DNA of 64,000 nucleotides from Bacillota bacterium (lineage in GTDB: Bacteria; Bacillota; Bacilli; Paenibacillales; Paenibacillaceae), in the NCBI GenBank assembly GCA_023460795.1, contig JAEWPC010000018.1:251784-315783 (forward strand), in the 5' to 3' direction. Below the pieces are notes generated by a model, which saw only the letters and a list, made by a program, of their open reading frames with translations, had not been told where the DNA came from and searched no databases. Below, in pieces: positions 33,618 through 42,322 of this stretch (within the stretch, counting starts at the first letter, position 1; every line of letters begins with the position of its first letter). Made by a program: the position numbers and the translations under genes.

Positions 33618-36422
33618 TCAGTCCAAGCGAGGGAGCGTGAACGCGAATGAAGTTCCCTTCTCTGCCCCACTCTCGACATACATCTTACCGTTCAAGTTTT
33701 CCAATGCGGTGCGTACGGCGAATAAGCCGATTCCCCGTCCGGACAACTCGCTGACCGTGTTATGGGTAGTAAAACCCTCGTGGAATATGATCAAGCACTG
33801 CTGATCGTCCGACATCGCGTCGAACTCGGCTTGTGTACAAATGCCTTTAGCCACCGCGTGTATCCCAATCTCCGACAAATCCATCTCCCTGCCATCATTC
33901 GACAAGAGGATCCGCATCTCCTGTTCGTCATGGGATACTTCACAGAGAATGGTCCCCAATCGATCCTTGCCGACACCGGCCCGATACTCGGGCGCTTCGA
34001 TCCCATGATCGATCATATTGCGGAACACGTGAATTAACGTTCTTGTGAAATCGATATACGTCTCCGGATTGACGAGCAGCTCGCCTCCGCTAATCTCGAT
34101 CGGGTAAATTTCCTTGCCCGTTCGGCTCGCCAGCTTTGCCGTATACTCCGGATACATGCTCAGCAGCTCCTTGAGGGGTCGGTACTGCAGCTTCTTTAAT
34201 TCCGAGACGATCGCTTTTGCCTCCAGGCTAGGCAGAATCGTATAGACTTGCTGTTCCAGGTGCCGCAGTCTCTCGAGCTCGATCGTTACCGTTTCCTGTC
34301 CGATATCGAACCCTTCGCCGAGGATATCCCGCAACACATGCAAGTCTTCATCCAACCAACCCAGCAGGTCGAATGTATTCAGCCATTCCTCCAATAAGGA
34401 AGAGACAACCGTGTCCGACGTACTGTCGTCAACCCGCATCTTCCATTCGACTAGCTGCGATTCGAGCTCATGCAAGCGTTCCATGGTATACATAAAATCG
34501 ATCTGCGCGAAATTTCCTTTGAACGTATGAACAATCCGGGATATTTCTGCCCACTTGTCCTTCGTGGAAATCTGCAGATTCATCAACTCATGCTTGCCCT
34601 GTCGTGCAAAAGTCTGGTATTCCTCAACCATTTCCTTAAAATCCCGGTAGTGTTTAATAACCCATACAACCATATTCAATACATGCCGTTCCCTGGCCAC
34701 CTGATCTTCCAGCTTCCGCCGCTCGCTGATATCCGTCAGGATGACCATCACTTTCCCTGAGGCCGCTTCAAGATCGGGTATCCATTTGTACTGCAACGAA
34801 ACCCGCTTGCCCGATACTTCGGTTTCCCTCGGAAGCAGCGACAAACACACTTCACGTTGCAGATCATCCTCCTGGAAAATGGTGTCGAGCATCTCCTCAT
34901 GGAGATTCTGTTCCGCTTCGTTGTCAGGGTACAGCAAATCCACATAGCGGGCATCCGCAATCTCCCTCTGGAACAAGCGGCGACATTCGATACTGTACTC
35001 CTCCTGGATCGCCAACTGCTTGTCAAAGGTAAGAAAGCCCTGTCCCGCATAATCGAGCAGATTCTGAATCGACCGGGTCCGCTCCCTCACCTTCGATTCC
35101 AACGTCTGATTCCAGTTCGACAGCTTCAGATTGTTATTCTGGATTGTGCGATAAACTTCGGCATAGTTCTTGAATAAAATTACAGCGAAGAAGATCGTGC
35201 TCAGCAACAAGGAATTATCTAGACAAAGGCGCATGAGATGAATGAATTCCAACGGATTGTACCCGAAGAGCCCCCGTCCCGGATCGCTCTCCATGTACAC
35301 CCGAAGGGGATAGCCGATCATGTTGATCAACAGGAATAACGTGAACCCTGAGATGAACCATAGGGCATCGCTATTGCTCCTTCTTCTAAGCGATAACCCG
35401 ATGATGGTTAAACAGAACGCACATAGGAGTGAGAATCCCAATTCCTTGACGATCAGAATATCGCTGCTGAACTTGCCCATGGTCTCGGGTATCGTCAGAT
35501 TAGCGATAGGAATGAGCAGCCCCGCAATCAGCATCGCTGCGCCTGTTATTCGAACAACCCGCGCAAACGCAGGTATTAGAATAGGAATAAAATAGAGAGC
35601 GAACAAACAGATCATGCCGCCGCGCAATGGATCTTTCCAATAGAGTTCAAGCGAAGAGACATCAAAAAACAGGTGAAGTGAATTTAATGAAAGTAAGAGA
35701 TTTAAGCTGATCAAGAGTGAGAAAAGTGCAAAATAAAGCGTAGAGGGATTGCCACGGTTAATAAAATACATGAGCAAAGCCACAAAACCGATAATAAAAA
35801 ATACGATGACACCAAGTCCATTCAAAGCGTCGTCTTTTATCAGTCCAAGCCTCAAGTCCGCTTGCGTGCCGTACTTCACAGGGCCTATCTTCCCATGGAC
35901 ATAGTTGTCCTGATTAGAATGAATCCGCACAATTAGCGGTTGATCCGGCGATGCTTCTGCCAAAGATACGAAGACGGGCTTGTTTGCCCGTAAGGGATTG
36001 ACCCCCTCCTTCATGCCGCCTTGCCTGTAAAGCAGCTTGGCGCCTGAGTAGACTTCGAACTCGTAGCTGCTGTTCGTAAACATGAGATAGGGATCGCGCA
36101 CGAATCGATGGTCGGTGCCGGTTGGAATGTGGCCTGAGAACCAAGCGAACTCTGTGCCAGCCTGCAAATCCTCCGTACTGATCGGCATATGAGGCCAGTC
36201 TTTGGATGCCCCGAGCTTGACCCACTCGAATACGCCATTCGCATCCACGGGCGAATCCCCTACGCGGTAAGTCCCCCATTGTATGCCCGAGCCTTGTTGC
36301 GCTTGAGGCGGCGGCATTCGATCGATTGGAGCGGGAGCCGCTTGCGCAGGGACTGCCCAGCTAGCCATGCTGCATATAAGCAGCACTGTGACAAGCGCTA
36401 TCGCCACGAATCGCAGCTTCAT
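33618..36422 (-). CDS. 7TM-DISM sensor with PAS, HPt and CheA-like ATPase domains
   Basis: 934 residues from the ATG at 36422, one base after the stop of the upstream gene. A signal peptide is followed by an extracellular 7TMR-DISM-type beta domain (to about 190), seven membrane helices (about 195-400), a coiled coil, a PAS-like domain (about 450-570), an HPt domain with phospho-acceptor in RIVHTFKGNF, and a CheA-like ATPase domain (FRNMIDHGIE, GRGIGLFAV). Such proteins sense extracellular ligands and pass phosphate from an HPt histidine to response regulators. The partner at 36424 is a receiver-STAS protein. The OmpR-type regulator downstream may be a second target. Confidence 0.85.
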   Translation of the reverse strand: MKLRFVAIALVTVLLICSMASWAVPAQAAPAPIDRMPPPQAQQGSGIQWGTYRVGDSPVDANGVFEWVKLGASKDWPHMPISTEDLQAGTEFAWFSGHIPTGTDHRFVRDPYLMFTNSSYEFEVYSGAKLLYRQGGMKEGVNPLRANKPVFVSLAEASPDQPLIVRIHSNQDNYVHGKIGPVKYGTQADLRLGLIKDDALNGLGVIVFFIIGFVALLMYFINRGNPSTLYFALFSLLISLNLLLSLNSLHLFFDVSSLELYWKDPLRGGMICLFALYFIPILIPAFARVVRITGAAMLIAGLLIPIANLTIPETMGKFSSDILIVKELGFSLLCAFCLTIIGLSLRRRSNSDALWFISGFTLFLLINMIGYPLRVYMESDPGRGLFGYNPLEFIHLMRLCLDNSLLLSTIFFAVILFKNYAEVYRTIQNNNLKLSNWNQTLESKVRERTRSIQNLLDYAGQGFLTFDKQLAIQEEYSIECRRLFQREIADARYVDLLYPDNEAEQNLHEEMLDTIFQEDDLQREVCLSLLPRETEVSGKRVSLQYKWIPDLEAASGKVMVILTDISERRKLEDQVARERHVLNMVVWVIKHYRDFKEMVEEYQTFARQGKHELMNLQISTKDKWAEISRIVHTFKGNFAQIDFMYTMERLHELESQLVEWKMRVDDSTSDTVVSSLLEEWLNTFDLLGWLDEDLHVLRDILGEGFDIGQETVTIELERLRHLEQQVYTILPSLEAKAIVSELKKLQYRPLKELLSMYPEYTAKLASRTGKEIYPIEISGGELLVNPETYIDFTRTLIHVFRNMIDHGIEAPEYRAGVGKDRLGTILCEVSHDEQEMRILLSNDGREMDLSEIGIHAVAKGICTQAEFDAMSDDQQCLIIFHEGFTTHNTVSELSGRGIGLFAVRTALENLNGKMYVESGAEKGTSFAFTLPRLD

Positions 36423-36423
36423 A

Positions 36424-37218
36424 TTACCACTCAATCTCTGCATAAGAACGGTAAACACCATTCAGCAGCCTTGCTTTTAATTTGCTATAGTAACCAAGAT
36501 CGTTCGTCACCAGCGCAACCGTCCCCTTGCGTTCACGCACAACTGTTACGAAATCGAGCAGCAAGCGCAACCCTTCTTCGTGAAGGACAGGCTCCCACAT
36601 CTCTACCACATACTTCATTTTGCGAAAATACAGCAGTCCTTGCAGACAGGAACAAAGAAATCGAACATTCATATCGACGATATGCCGCTGGATGGTCAGT
36701 ACGGACCGACCGTCCTTGATCACAAGCTCGAAGGGAATATTCGACATATATAGAGGCTCCAGCTTCAATAGCTCTTGCTTCTTCGGAAATCTGCCAGCCT
36801 GATCTTCTTTCTGCACCGGTGTGTGCTTGGCAGGCGCTTCCTGAATACTGCTCGATTGAACCCCGAGAACAGCATTAATAACCTCGTTTACTTTTTCCTT
36901 GGTGAAAGGTTTCGTGATGTAATGCTTAGCTCCCTGCTTAATTGCCTCATATACCTTGCTGCGCTGCTCTAGTGAACTGATCATCACGATCTTGACATTC
37001 GGATTCCGTTCGCGAATTTGACGAAGCGCTTCAATACCGTCGAGTTTAGGAAGCTGAATGTCCATCGTAATCAGATCGACATCCTTCGCATTATACTTTT
37101 CGATTGCTTCCCGACCGTCTTCCAATTCCTTCACGATCTGATGTCCCATTGTCTCGATAATCTCCCGAAGACTGCGGCGGAAAATCGGCGAGTCATCTAC
37201 AATCATAATATTAGCCAT
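36424..37218 (-). CDS. Response regulator with STAS-like output domain
   Basis: 264 residues. The receiver domain (about 1-122) has the acidic pair DD near the start, phospho-acceptor in ITMDIQLPKLDG and ITKPF. A linker leads to a C-terminal domain (about 155-264) whose pattern resembles STAS/anti-sigma-antagonist folds (FELVIKDGRSVLTIQRHIVD). No DNA-binding helix is visible. It is the first gene after promoter P5, directly followed by the 7TM kinase. It probably controls a partner protein, not DNA; the STAS assignment is tentative. Confidence 0.75.
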   Translation of the reverse strand: MANIMIVDDSPIFRRSLREIIETMGHQIVKELEDGREAIEKYNAKDVDLITMDIQLPKLDGIEALRQIRERNPNVKIVMISSLEQRSKVYEAIKQGAKHYITKPFTKEKVNEVINAVLGVQSSSIQEAPAKHTPVQKEDQAGRFPKKQELLKLEPLYMSNIPFELVIKDGRSVLTIQRHIVDMNVRFLCSCLQGLLYFRKMKYVVEMWEPVLHEEGLRLLLDFVTVVRERKGTVALVTNDLGYYSKLKARLLNGVYRSYAEIEW

Positions 37219-37253
37219 GGTACGCCCCCTAAGCTCAGGAATTCATATCTACG

Positions 37254-37287
37254 ATTGTACAAGTCGAGTGTGTCAAGAAAGTGTCAG
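37254..37287 (-). promoter_or_regulatory. Promoter P5 with direct-repeat activator site
   Basis: Read on the minus strand: CTGACA, 5 nt, TTGACA, 11 nt, TACAAT. It drives the receiver-STAS, 7TM kinase and OmpR-type regulator genes, closing an autoregulatory loop. Confidence 0.65.
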
Positions 37288-37396
37288 CAAGCATTTTTCG
37301 TAAAGTAAATCGTGGAACTATCCCCCAACCGATGATCCTCCAATAGATTGATAGATTGATGGAGGATATGCGACATCAATCTCACCATAAAATTAG

Positions 37397-37422
37397 GGAA
37401 ACTTCCCAAAGCTTCCTGCGTA
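37397..37422 (+). promoter_or_regulatory. Sigma-W-like promoter of nfeD-floT
   Basis: GGAAAC, 16 nt, CGTA. The sigma-W consensus is TGAAAC-N16-CGTA, and the floT operon of B. subtilis belongs to that regulon. A hairpin (ATCCTCCA/TGGAGGAT, 37335-37367) lies just upstream. Confidence 0.55.
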
Positions 37423-37466
37423 TTACTTCTTAGCGAATCATGATTGGTTCACAGAGGAGGTGCAAC

Positions 37467-37967
37467 ATGGAGACGCTCATGATGGTCTTGTTCGCGGCAG
37501 GCGTCGGTTATGCGATATTAACGGCGATTCTCGGAGACGTGTTCGGACTCGAGGCTCATACCGGGGAGTTTCCGTTCCTATCCCCTACCATTATCGCGAC
37601 TTTCGTAACGGTCTTCGGAGGGTTAGGCTATCTGCTGCTGCACAACACCGAATGGTCTGCGCTTCCGATCGCAGGCGTTGCCTTGATGGGTGCGCTAGGC
37701 GTCTCGGCCGCGGTATTGTTTCTTGTCGTGCTTCCGCTGTATGCCGCCCAGAAAGGCGACGCGTTATCGGTTAAAGGGATGATCGGCTGCGAAGCCAAGG
37801 TCATTACGTCGATCGAAGCGGATCGTCTAGGGGAAATCGTGTACGAGCAAGGAGGCATTCGGCATAACGCGCCGGCGAAGTCCGCGGAGGACGCGACGAT
37901 ACGCAGCGGCGCGCGGGTCAGAATCCTCGATGAACTGGCGGGAACCTTCGTTGTAGAACAAATATAA
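37467..37967 (+). CDS. NfeD-family membrane protein (YuaF-like)
   Basis: 166 residues from the ATG at 37467 (GAGGAGGTG upstream). Three hydrophobic segments (about 2-24, 37-60 and 65-90) are followed by a soluble C-terminal beta-barrel (about 100-165) of the NfeD/OB type, with AKVITSIEADRLGEIVYEQGG. The short form without protease domain pairs with flotillins. The next gene, 36 nt downstream, is floT, as in the yuaF-floT operon of Bacillus. It probably modulates flotillin assemblies and membrane fluidity after cell-wall stress. Confidence 0.85.
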   Translation: METLMMVLFAAGVGYAILTAILGDVFGLEAHTGEFPFLSPTIIATFVTVFGGLGYLLLHNTEWSALPIAGVALMGALGVSAAVLFLVVLPLYAAQKGDALSVKGMIGCEAKVITSIEADRLGEIVYEQGGIRHNAPAKSAEDATIRSGARVRILDELAGTFVVEQI

Positions 37968-38003
37968 CGAGGACACTTAGGAGCAAAGGAGAATGATCAT
38001 CTA

Positions 38004-39437
38004 ATGGACTCAACGCTGTATATTCCGGTTGGTATCATCATCGCAGTTATTCTTTTAATCGTCGTATTCGCCTCGAGATACCGTACCGTTAAGGCCGACG
38101 AGGCTATGATCGTCACCGGGGCGCTCACGAGCAACGGGATGAAAATCGTCAAAGCAGGGGGCACGTTCATTTGGCCGGTCGTGCAGAGCTCTTCGTTCCT
38201 CTCGCTGCAAGTCCAGACGCTGGACATACATACGCCTGAAGTGTATACGATGCACGGCGTACCCGTCATGGTCGACGGGGTAGCGCAAATCAAGATCAAA
38301 GGCGATATGGAATCGATCGCGACGGCCGCCGAGCAATTCTTAGGCAAGCCCGACGAAGAGCTGAAGAGCATCGCTACCCAGACGATGGAAGGTCATCTGC
38401 GGGCGATTCTCGGTACGATGACCGTCGAGGACGTCTACCGCAACCGGGAAGAATTCGCCCGTAACGTACAAGAGGTAGCGGCAAGCGATCTGAATAAGAT
38501 GGGTCTGCAGATCGTATCCTTCACGATCCGCGACGTCAGAGACAAGAACGGCTACTTGGACGCGCTCGGCCAACCGCAGATCGCTTCCGTCAAACGGGAT
38601 GCCGAGATTGCCAAAGCCAACGCGCAGCGCGACGAGCAGATCGCGAAGTCGAAGGCGCTCGAAGAGGGTAAGAAAGCGGAGTTCACGGCCGAGACGAATA
38701 TCTCCGAAGCTCATAAGGAGATGGAAGTGAAGAAGGCGGTCTTCAAGCAAGAGCAGGATAAGAAGAAAGCCGAAGCCGACCAAGCGTATAAGCTGCAGGA
38801 AGCGAAGACGATGCAATCGGTAAAAGCCGAAGAGATGCAGATCCAAGTCATCGAGCGGGAGAAGCAAATCGAGCTGGAAGCGAAGGAAATCGAACGCCGC
38901 GAGCGCGAGCTGGTCGCGACGGTGAAGAAGCAAGCCGAAGCCGAGAGATTCGCGCAGGAGCAGAAGGCGGAGGCCGATCGCTATCAGATCGAAGCGAAGG
39001 CGAGAGCAGAGGCAGAGGCTGTAAGGCTGTCGGGTAACGCTAACGCCGACAAGGAACGCGCCGAGGGTACCGCGGAAGCGGACGTTATTCGCCTTAAAGG
39101 TTTGGCGGAAGCGGAAGCGAAGGATAAAATCGCCGACGCCTTGCGCAAGTACGGAGAGGCGGCCATTATCGAGCTTATCGTTCAGAAGTTCCCGGACATC
39201 GCGAAGGCGATCGCCGAACCGCTATCGAAGACCGAGAAGATCGTCATTGTCGACGGCGGCGGAAGTGGACCGAACGGCGGCGCAGGCAAAGTCACGGGTT
39301 ATGTGACGGATTTGCTAGCCAAGATGCCGGAGACCGTCAATGCCTTAACCGGCGTCGACGTCAACCAGCTGCTTCGCAGGCTGGCCGAGGGCAGCACCGG
39401 CATGAAGAAGGATATTACTTCGGATAGTGAAGTGTAA
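38004..39437 (+). CDS. floT: Flotillin FloT
   Basis: 477 residues. An N-terminal hydrophobic hairpin (about 5-24) leads to an SPFH/PHB domain (about 30-200). A long Ala/Glu/Lys-rich coiled coil with the repeated AEA pattern (about 195-400) and a flexible tail follow. Flotillins form mobile membrane platforms that organise signalling, secretion and wall synthesis. Length and NfeD neighbour fit FloT better than the shorter FloA. Confidence 0.93.
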   Translation: MDSTLYIPVGIIIAVILLIVVFASRYRTVKADEAMIVTGALTSNGMKIVKAGGTFIWPVVQSSSFLSLQVQTLDIHTPEVYTMHGVPVMVDGVAQIKIKGDMESIATAAEQFLGKPDEELKSIATQTMEGHLRAILGTMTVEDVYRNREEFARNVQEVAASDLNKMGLQIVSFTIRDVRDKNGYLDALGQPQIASVKRDAEIAKANAQRDEQIAKSKALEEGKKAEFTAETNISEAHKEMEVKKAVFKQEQDKKKAEADQAYKLQEAKTMQSVKAEEMQIQVIEREKQIELEAKEIERRERELVATVKKQAEAERFAQEQKAEADRYQIEAKARAEAEAVRLSGNANADKERAEGTAEADVIRLKGLAEAEAKDKIADALRKYGEAAIIELIVQKFPDIAKAIAEPLSKTEKIVIVDGGGSGPNGGAGKVTGYVTDLLAKMPETVNALTGVDVNQLLRRLAEGSTGMKKDITSDSEV

Positions 39438-39446
39438 CCGAATAAA

Positions 39447-39491
39447 AATGTCAAAGCCAGGCTCCCTATTACGGATCCTGGCTTTGACATT
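39447..39491. terminator. Bidirectional hairpin between floT and the SLH gene
   Basis: The 15-bp arms begin AATGTCAAAGCC and end GGCTTTGACATT. It ends 1 nt before the stop of the convergent SLH gene. Confidence 0.75.
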
Positions 39492-39492
39492 G

Positions 39493-40899
39493 CTAGTGGA
39501 TACTTGTAATTGCTGATTTGACTCTTTGGATATTGCCGCCACCTGGTGCGATTCCGACTCCGGTAACAGACACGTTAATAATGGCGTCGTCCGCTAAGTT
39601 AATAAACCAGTCCCCGACTTCCAAAGCCACTTCCGCGTTACCGTCTAGCAGCGTTGCAGGCGGAGTTATCGGGTTCGGGTCGCTGCCTTCAATCGTGAGT
39701 GAATACATGAATCCATCAGCTACCTCTTCATCGACTACTCCGCTGAAGAATACGATCAGATCACCGTAGAGCTCGTCGTATACGACATTGGTAACGGATA
39801 CTCCTGTCGGCGGCGTATAAGCCGGAGGCGGGGTTGTAATGATGATTTCCTTAATCACGGACATATTACCTGCATCATCTTTCAAGACCACATATACATC
39901 GTAGCTCGTATCGTCATTTAGCCATGAGTTGCCGACCACTAGATGATCCTGAAAGTCTGCCGAAACTCTTCTTTGTTGGTAGTCGAGGGCCGGTTGACCA
40001 TCTGCGCCCAAGCCTTGCACAATGTACTCGGAAGACGGAGTAGCAGAATTATACGCCGTTACGACGGAATATACGGTTCCCGTCACGCTCGGCGTAACTA
40101 GAACTTCTGCCGTTTTGCTTCCAGCCGTACGAGTTTCGCCTAGGGCTAACGTTAGCGTCGGCAAGGTCGGTGGTACATACGGCGACGTAATAATCGGCGG
40201 AGTATTTTTCTTCTCTTCTTCTTTCTTCTTCTCTTCTTCTTCCTTCTTCTGCTCTTCCTGCGCTACGTATTGCTCCTTGGCTTCGTATGCGCCGGTAACG
40301 AGCAAATCGCGAGTCGCGTTAGACGCACCTCCAAACTTGCCGTCTGCTCCGTTAGCGAGAAGTTTCTTCTCCAGAGCAAGCGCAACATAGCCCTTCGCCC
40401 AATCGGATACCGTGGCATCGTTAACGCCTGGCGTCTTTTTCGCATCCTCGTTCATGCCCAGTCCGCGAACCAAGAACGTTGCGAGCTGCTCTTTGGTGAC
40501 GGTACCCGCCGGATTGAAAGTACTCGGTCCATATCCGTCCGTAATGCCTGCAGCTTTAACCGCTTCGATATACGGCAATGCATAACCGTTGGCCGGGTCA
40601 TCGGCTTTGACGTCTTTAAAGCTGGAAGTCTTCACGTCGGCGTCTACTTTAAGATTGAAAATCAATGCCGCGACCTTCGCGAACTGCGCGCGGTTCATCT
40701 CGTCTTTCAATCCGAAACTTCCTTCGCTAACCCCATCGAAGATTCCCGCCGAGATCATGGCGTCGAACTTGGCTTTCGTAGCCGCATCCAGGTCCTTCAG
40801 ATCGGAGAAGTCCGCCGATGTCTTCTCTGCCGCGTTAGCGACGGTGAACGGAATACACATTAGCAAAGCCATTAACAACCATAAAACGCGTTTCTTCAC
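39493..40899 (-). CDS. SLH-domain surface protein
   Basis: 468 residues from a GTG with AGGAGG 7 nt upstream. A signal peptide (about 1-23) is followed by three S-layer-homology segments (about 28-80, 90-150 and 155-210), for example DGYGPSTFNPAGTVTKEQLA. A Glu/Lys-rich linker (about 215-235) joins them to a beta-rich C-terminal part (about 240-468) of unknown role. SLH segments bind pyruvylated secondary wall polymer. The protein is a minor wall-anchored protein rather than a full S-layer, judged by size. Confidence 0.88.
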   Translation of the reverse strand: MKKRVLWLLMALLMCIPFTVANAAEKTSADFSDLKDLDAATKAKFDAMISAGIFDGVSEGSFGLKDEMNRAQFAKVAALIFNLKVDADVKTSSFKDVKADDPANGYALPYIEAVKAAGITDGYGPSTFNPAGTVTKEQLATFLVRGLGMNEDAKKTPGVNDATVSDWAKGYVALALEKKLLANGADGKFGGASNATRDLLVTGAYEAKEQYVAQEEQKKEEEEKKKEEEKKNTPPIITSPYVPPTLPTLTLALGETRTAGSKTAEVLVTPSVTGTVYSVVTAYNSATPSSEYIVQGLGADGQPALDYQQRRVSADFQDHLVVGNSWLNDDTSYDVYVVLKDDAGNMSVIKEIIITTPPPAYTPPTGVSVTNVVYDELYGDLIVFFSGVVDEEVADGFMYSLTIEGSDPNPITPPATLLDGNAEVALEVGDWFINLADDAIINVSVTGVGIAPGGGNIQRVKSAITSIH

Positions 40900-41089
40900 C
40901 TAACTACCTCCTGATGATATTCAAACCTAAGATTTTAGTTCGACACCTTCTGTCAAAATACCTGCCATCATATCACGGATTCACAGGAATTGACTTCCGG
41001 TCTCTTTGATTTACTTCGATTTTGAGTTAAAGTATACAAAGAAGGTTTAATCGGAAAGAAAATTTAGTGTATCGGAAAGTAGGCAGATC

Positions 41090-41809
41090 ATGGGACGCAA
41101 GTGGAACAATATTAAGAATAAGAAAGCTTCGAAAGACGCTAATACGAGCCGCATTTACGCCAAGTTCGGCGTCGAAATTTATGTAGCCGCCAAGAAGGGC
41201 GAGCCGGATCCGGAATCGAACCGCGCGCTGAAGGTCGTCCTTGAACGTGCGAAAACGTACAACGTGCCGAAAGCGATCATCGACCGCGCCCTTGAGAAGG
41301 CGAAAGGCAGCGGCGACGAAGCCTACTACGAGCTTCGCTACGAAGGCTTCGGACCGAACGGCTCGATGATCATCGTGGATACGCTGACCAATAATGTAAA
41401 CCGTACGGCCTCCGACGTTCGCGCCGCGTTCAACAAGAACGGCGGAAACATGGGCGTCAACGGCTCCGTCGCTTACATGTTCGATGCGACGGCCGTCTTC
41501 GGCCTTACGGGGAAAACCGCGGACGAGGTCATGGAGCTGCTGATCGAAGCAGACGCGGACGTACGCGACGTATTCGAGGAAGACGATGCGGTCATCGTCT
41601 ACGCGGCGCCGGATCAATTCCACGTCGTGCAAGAAGCTTTCAAAAGCGTGGGCGTTACGGAATTTACGACGGCGGAAATCACCATGCTGCCGCAGACGTT
41701 CGTCACGCTCCCGGAGGAAGGACAAGCCCAGTTCGATAAATTGATCGACGTGCTTGAGGATTTGGAAGACGTGCAACAGGTTTACCATAACGTTGAGTTC
41801 GAGGATTAA
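41090..41809 (+). CDS. YebC/PmpR family protein
   Basis: 239 residues, the typical length. The signature start MGRKWNNIKNKKASKDANTSRIYAKF and the NGSVAYMFD region identify the family; the sequence is closest to the YeeI-type subgroup. Members act as DNA-binding regulators or help ribosomes through proline stretches, depending on subgroup. The ribosome site is weak. A terminator follows directly, so it is a single-gene unit. Confidence 0.9.
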   Translation: MGRKWNNIKNKKASKDANTSRIYAKFGVEIYVAAKKGEPDPESNRALKVVLERAKTYNVPKAIIDRALEKAKGSGDEAYYELRYEGFGPNGSMIIVDTLTNNVNRTASDVRAAFNKNGGNMGVNGSVAYMFDATAVFGLTGKTADEVMELLIEADADVRDVFEEDDAVIVYAAPDQFHVVQEAFKSVGVTEFTTAEITMLPQTFVTLPEEGQAQFDKLIDVLEDLEDVQQVYHNVEFED

Positions 41810-41828
41810 CATCCTAAGGACACGCAAA

Positions 41829-41869
41829 AATAAGAGTTCCGCTTATCCACGATAACCGGAACTCTTATT
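41829..41869 (+). terminator. Terminator after the YebC-family gene
   Basis: AATAAGAGTTCCG pairs with CGGAACTCTTATT, with an inner TTATC/GATAA stem. Confidence 0.8.
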
Positions 41870-42245
41870 GATTCGTATCACTTATATTCAATTGTCGAGC
41901 AACTCCGTTCCTTCATATTCCGCGTATCCTCACCTTTCGGTGTTAGCAGTCGTATTGTTCTTTCGTGTCGTATTCTTTTCCCGCGCTTGTCCTGTCCGTA
42001 TCCTCCCATGAACTTGGTATACCCTGCCTTCTTGCCATCGGTTACCCGCGTGTTCGCCAAGCGCCTAAGCGGATCACGCTTCGCCTCACCTAGCCCATTG
42101 GACTATCCCCTCTCCGAATAGGGTTCGCTGCATTCTTCGTGATGCTTGGTGTTGCTTGGTGTTGTAGGTGTTGTTTGTGTTTCTAGCTTAAGCATACTCC
42201 TTCGGCTCAATTGAGTAAATTTTCAGAATATTTGATTATCTATCA
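41870..42245. other. Long intergenic region without a recognised gene
   Basis: About 375 nt with no convincing coding potential. A 60-codon minus-strand reading (41878-42060) needs a TTG start without a good ribosome site and matches nothing I know. On the minus strand the unit AACACCAAGC occurs twice in tandem within about 42150-42165, next to further short CAACACC copies. No known riboswitch, T-box or other RNA motif was recognised. Confidence 0.5.
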
Positions 42246-42280
42246 AAAAAGCGCGATTACGCTATGTATTCGCACTTTTT
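42246..42280 (-). terminator. Terminator of the maltodextrin operon
   Basis: On the minus strand AAAAAGTGCG pairs with CGCGCTTTTT (one G-T pair), followed by T. It lies 43 nt after the GH13 stop. Confidence 0.65.
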
Positions 42281-42322
42281 GGACCTCTATCATAGTTTTT
42301 CACACGGGCTTGCCTGTTGCAA

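Noticed and set aside
41878..42060. 60-codon minus-strand reading as a gene
   Set aside because: It needs a TTG start without a good ribosome site, has a composition unlike its neighbours and matches no known family.
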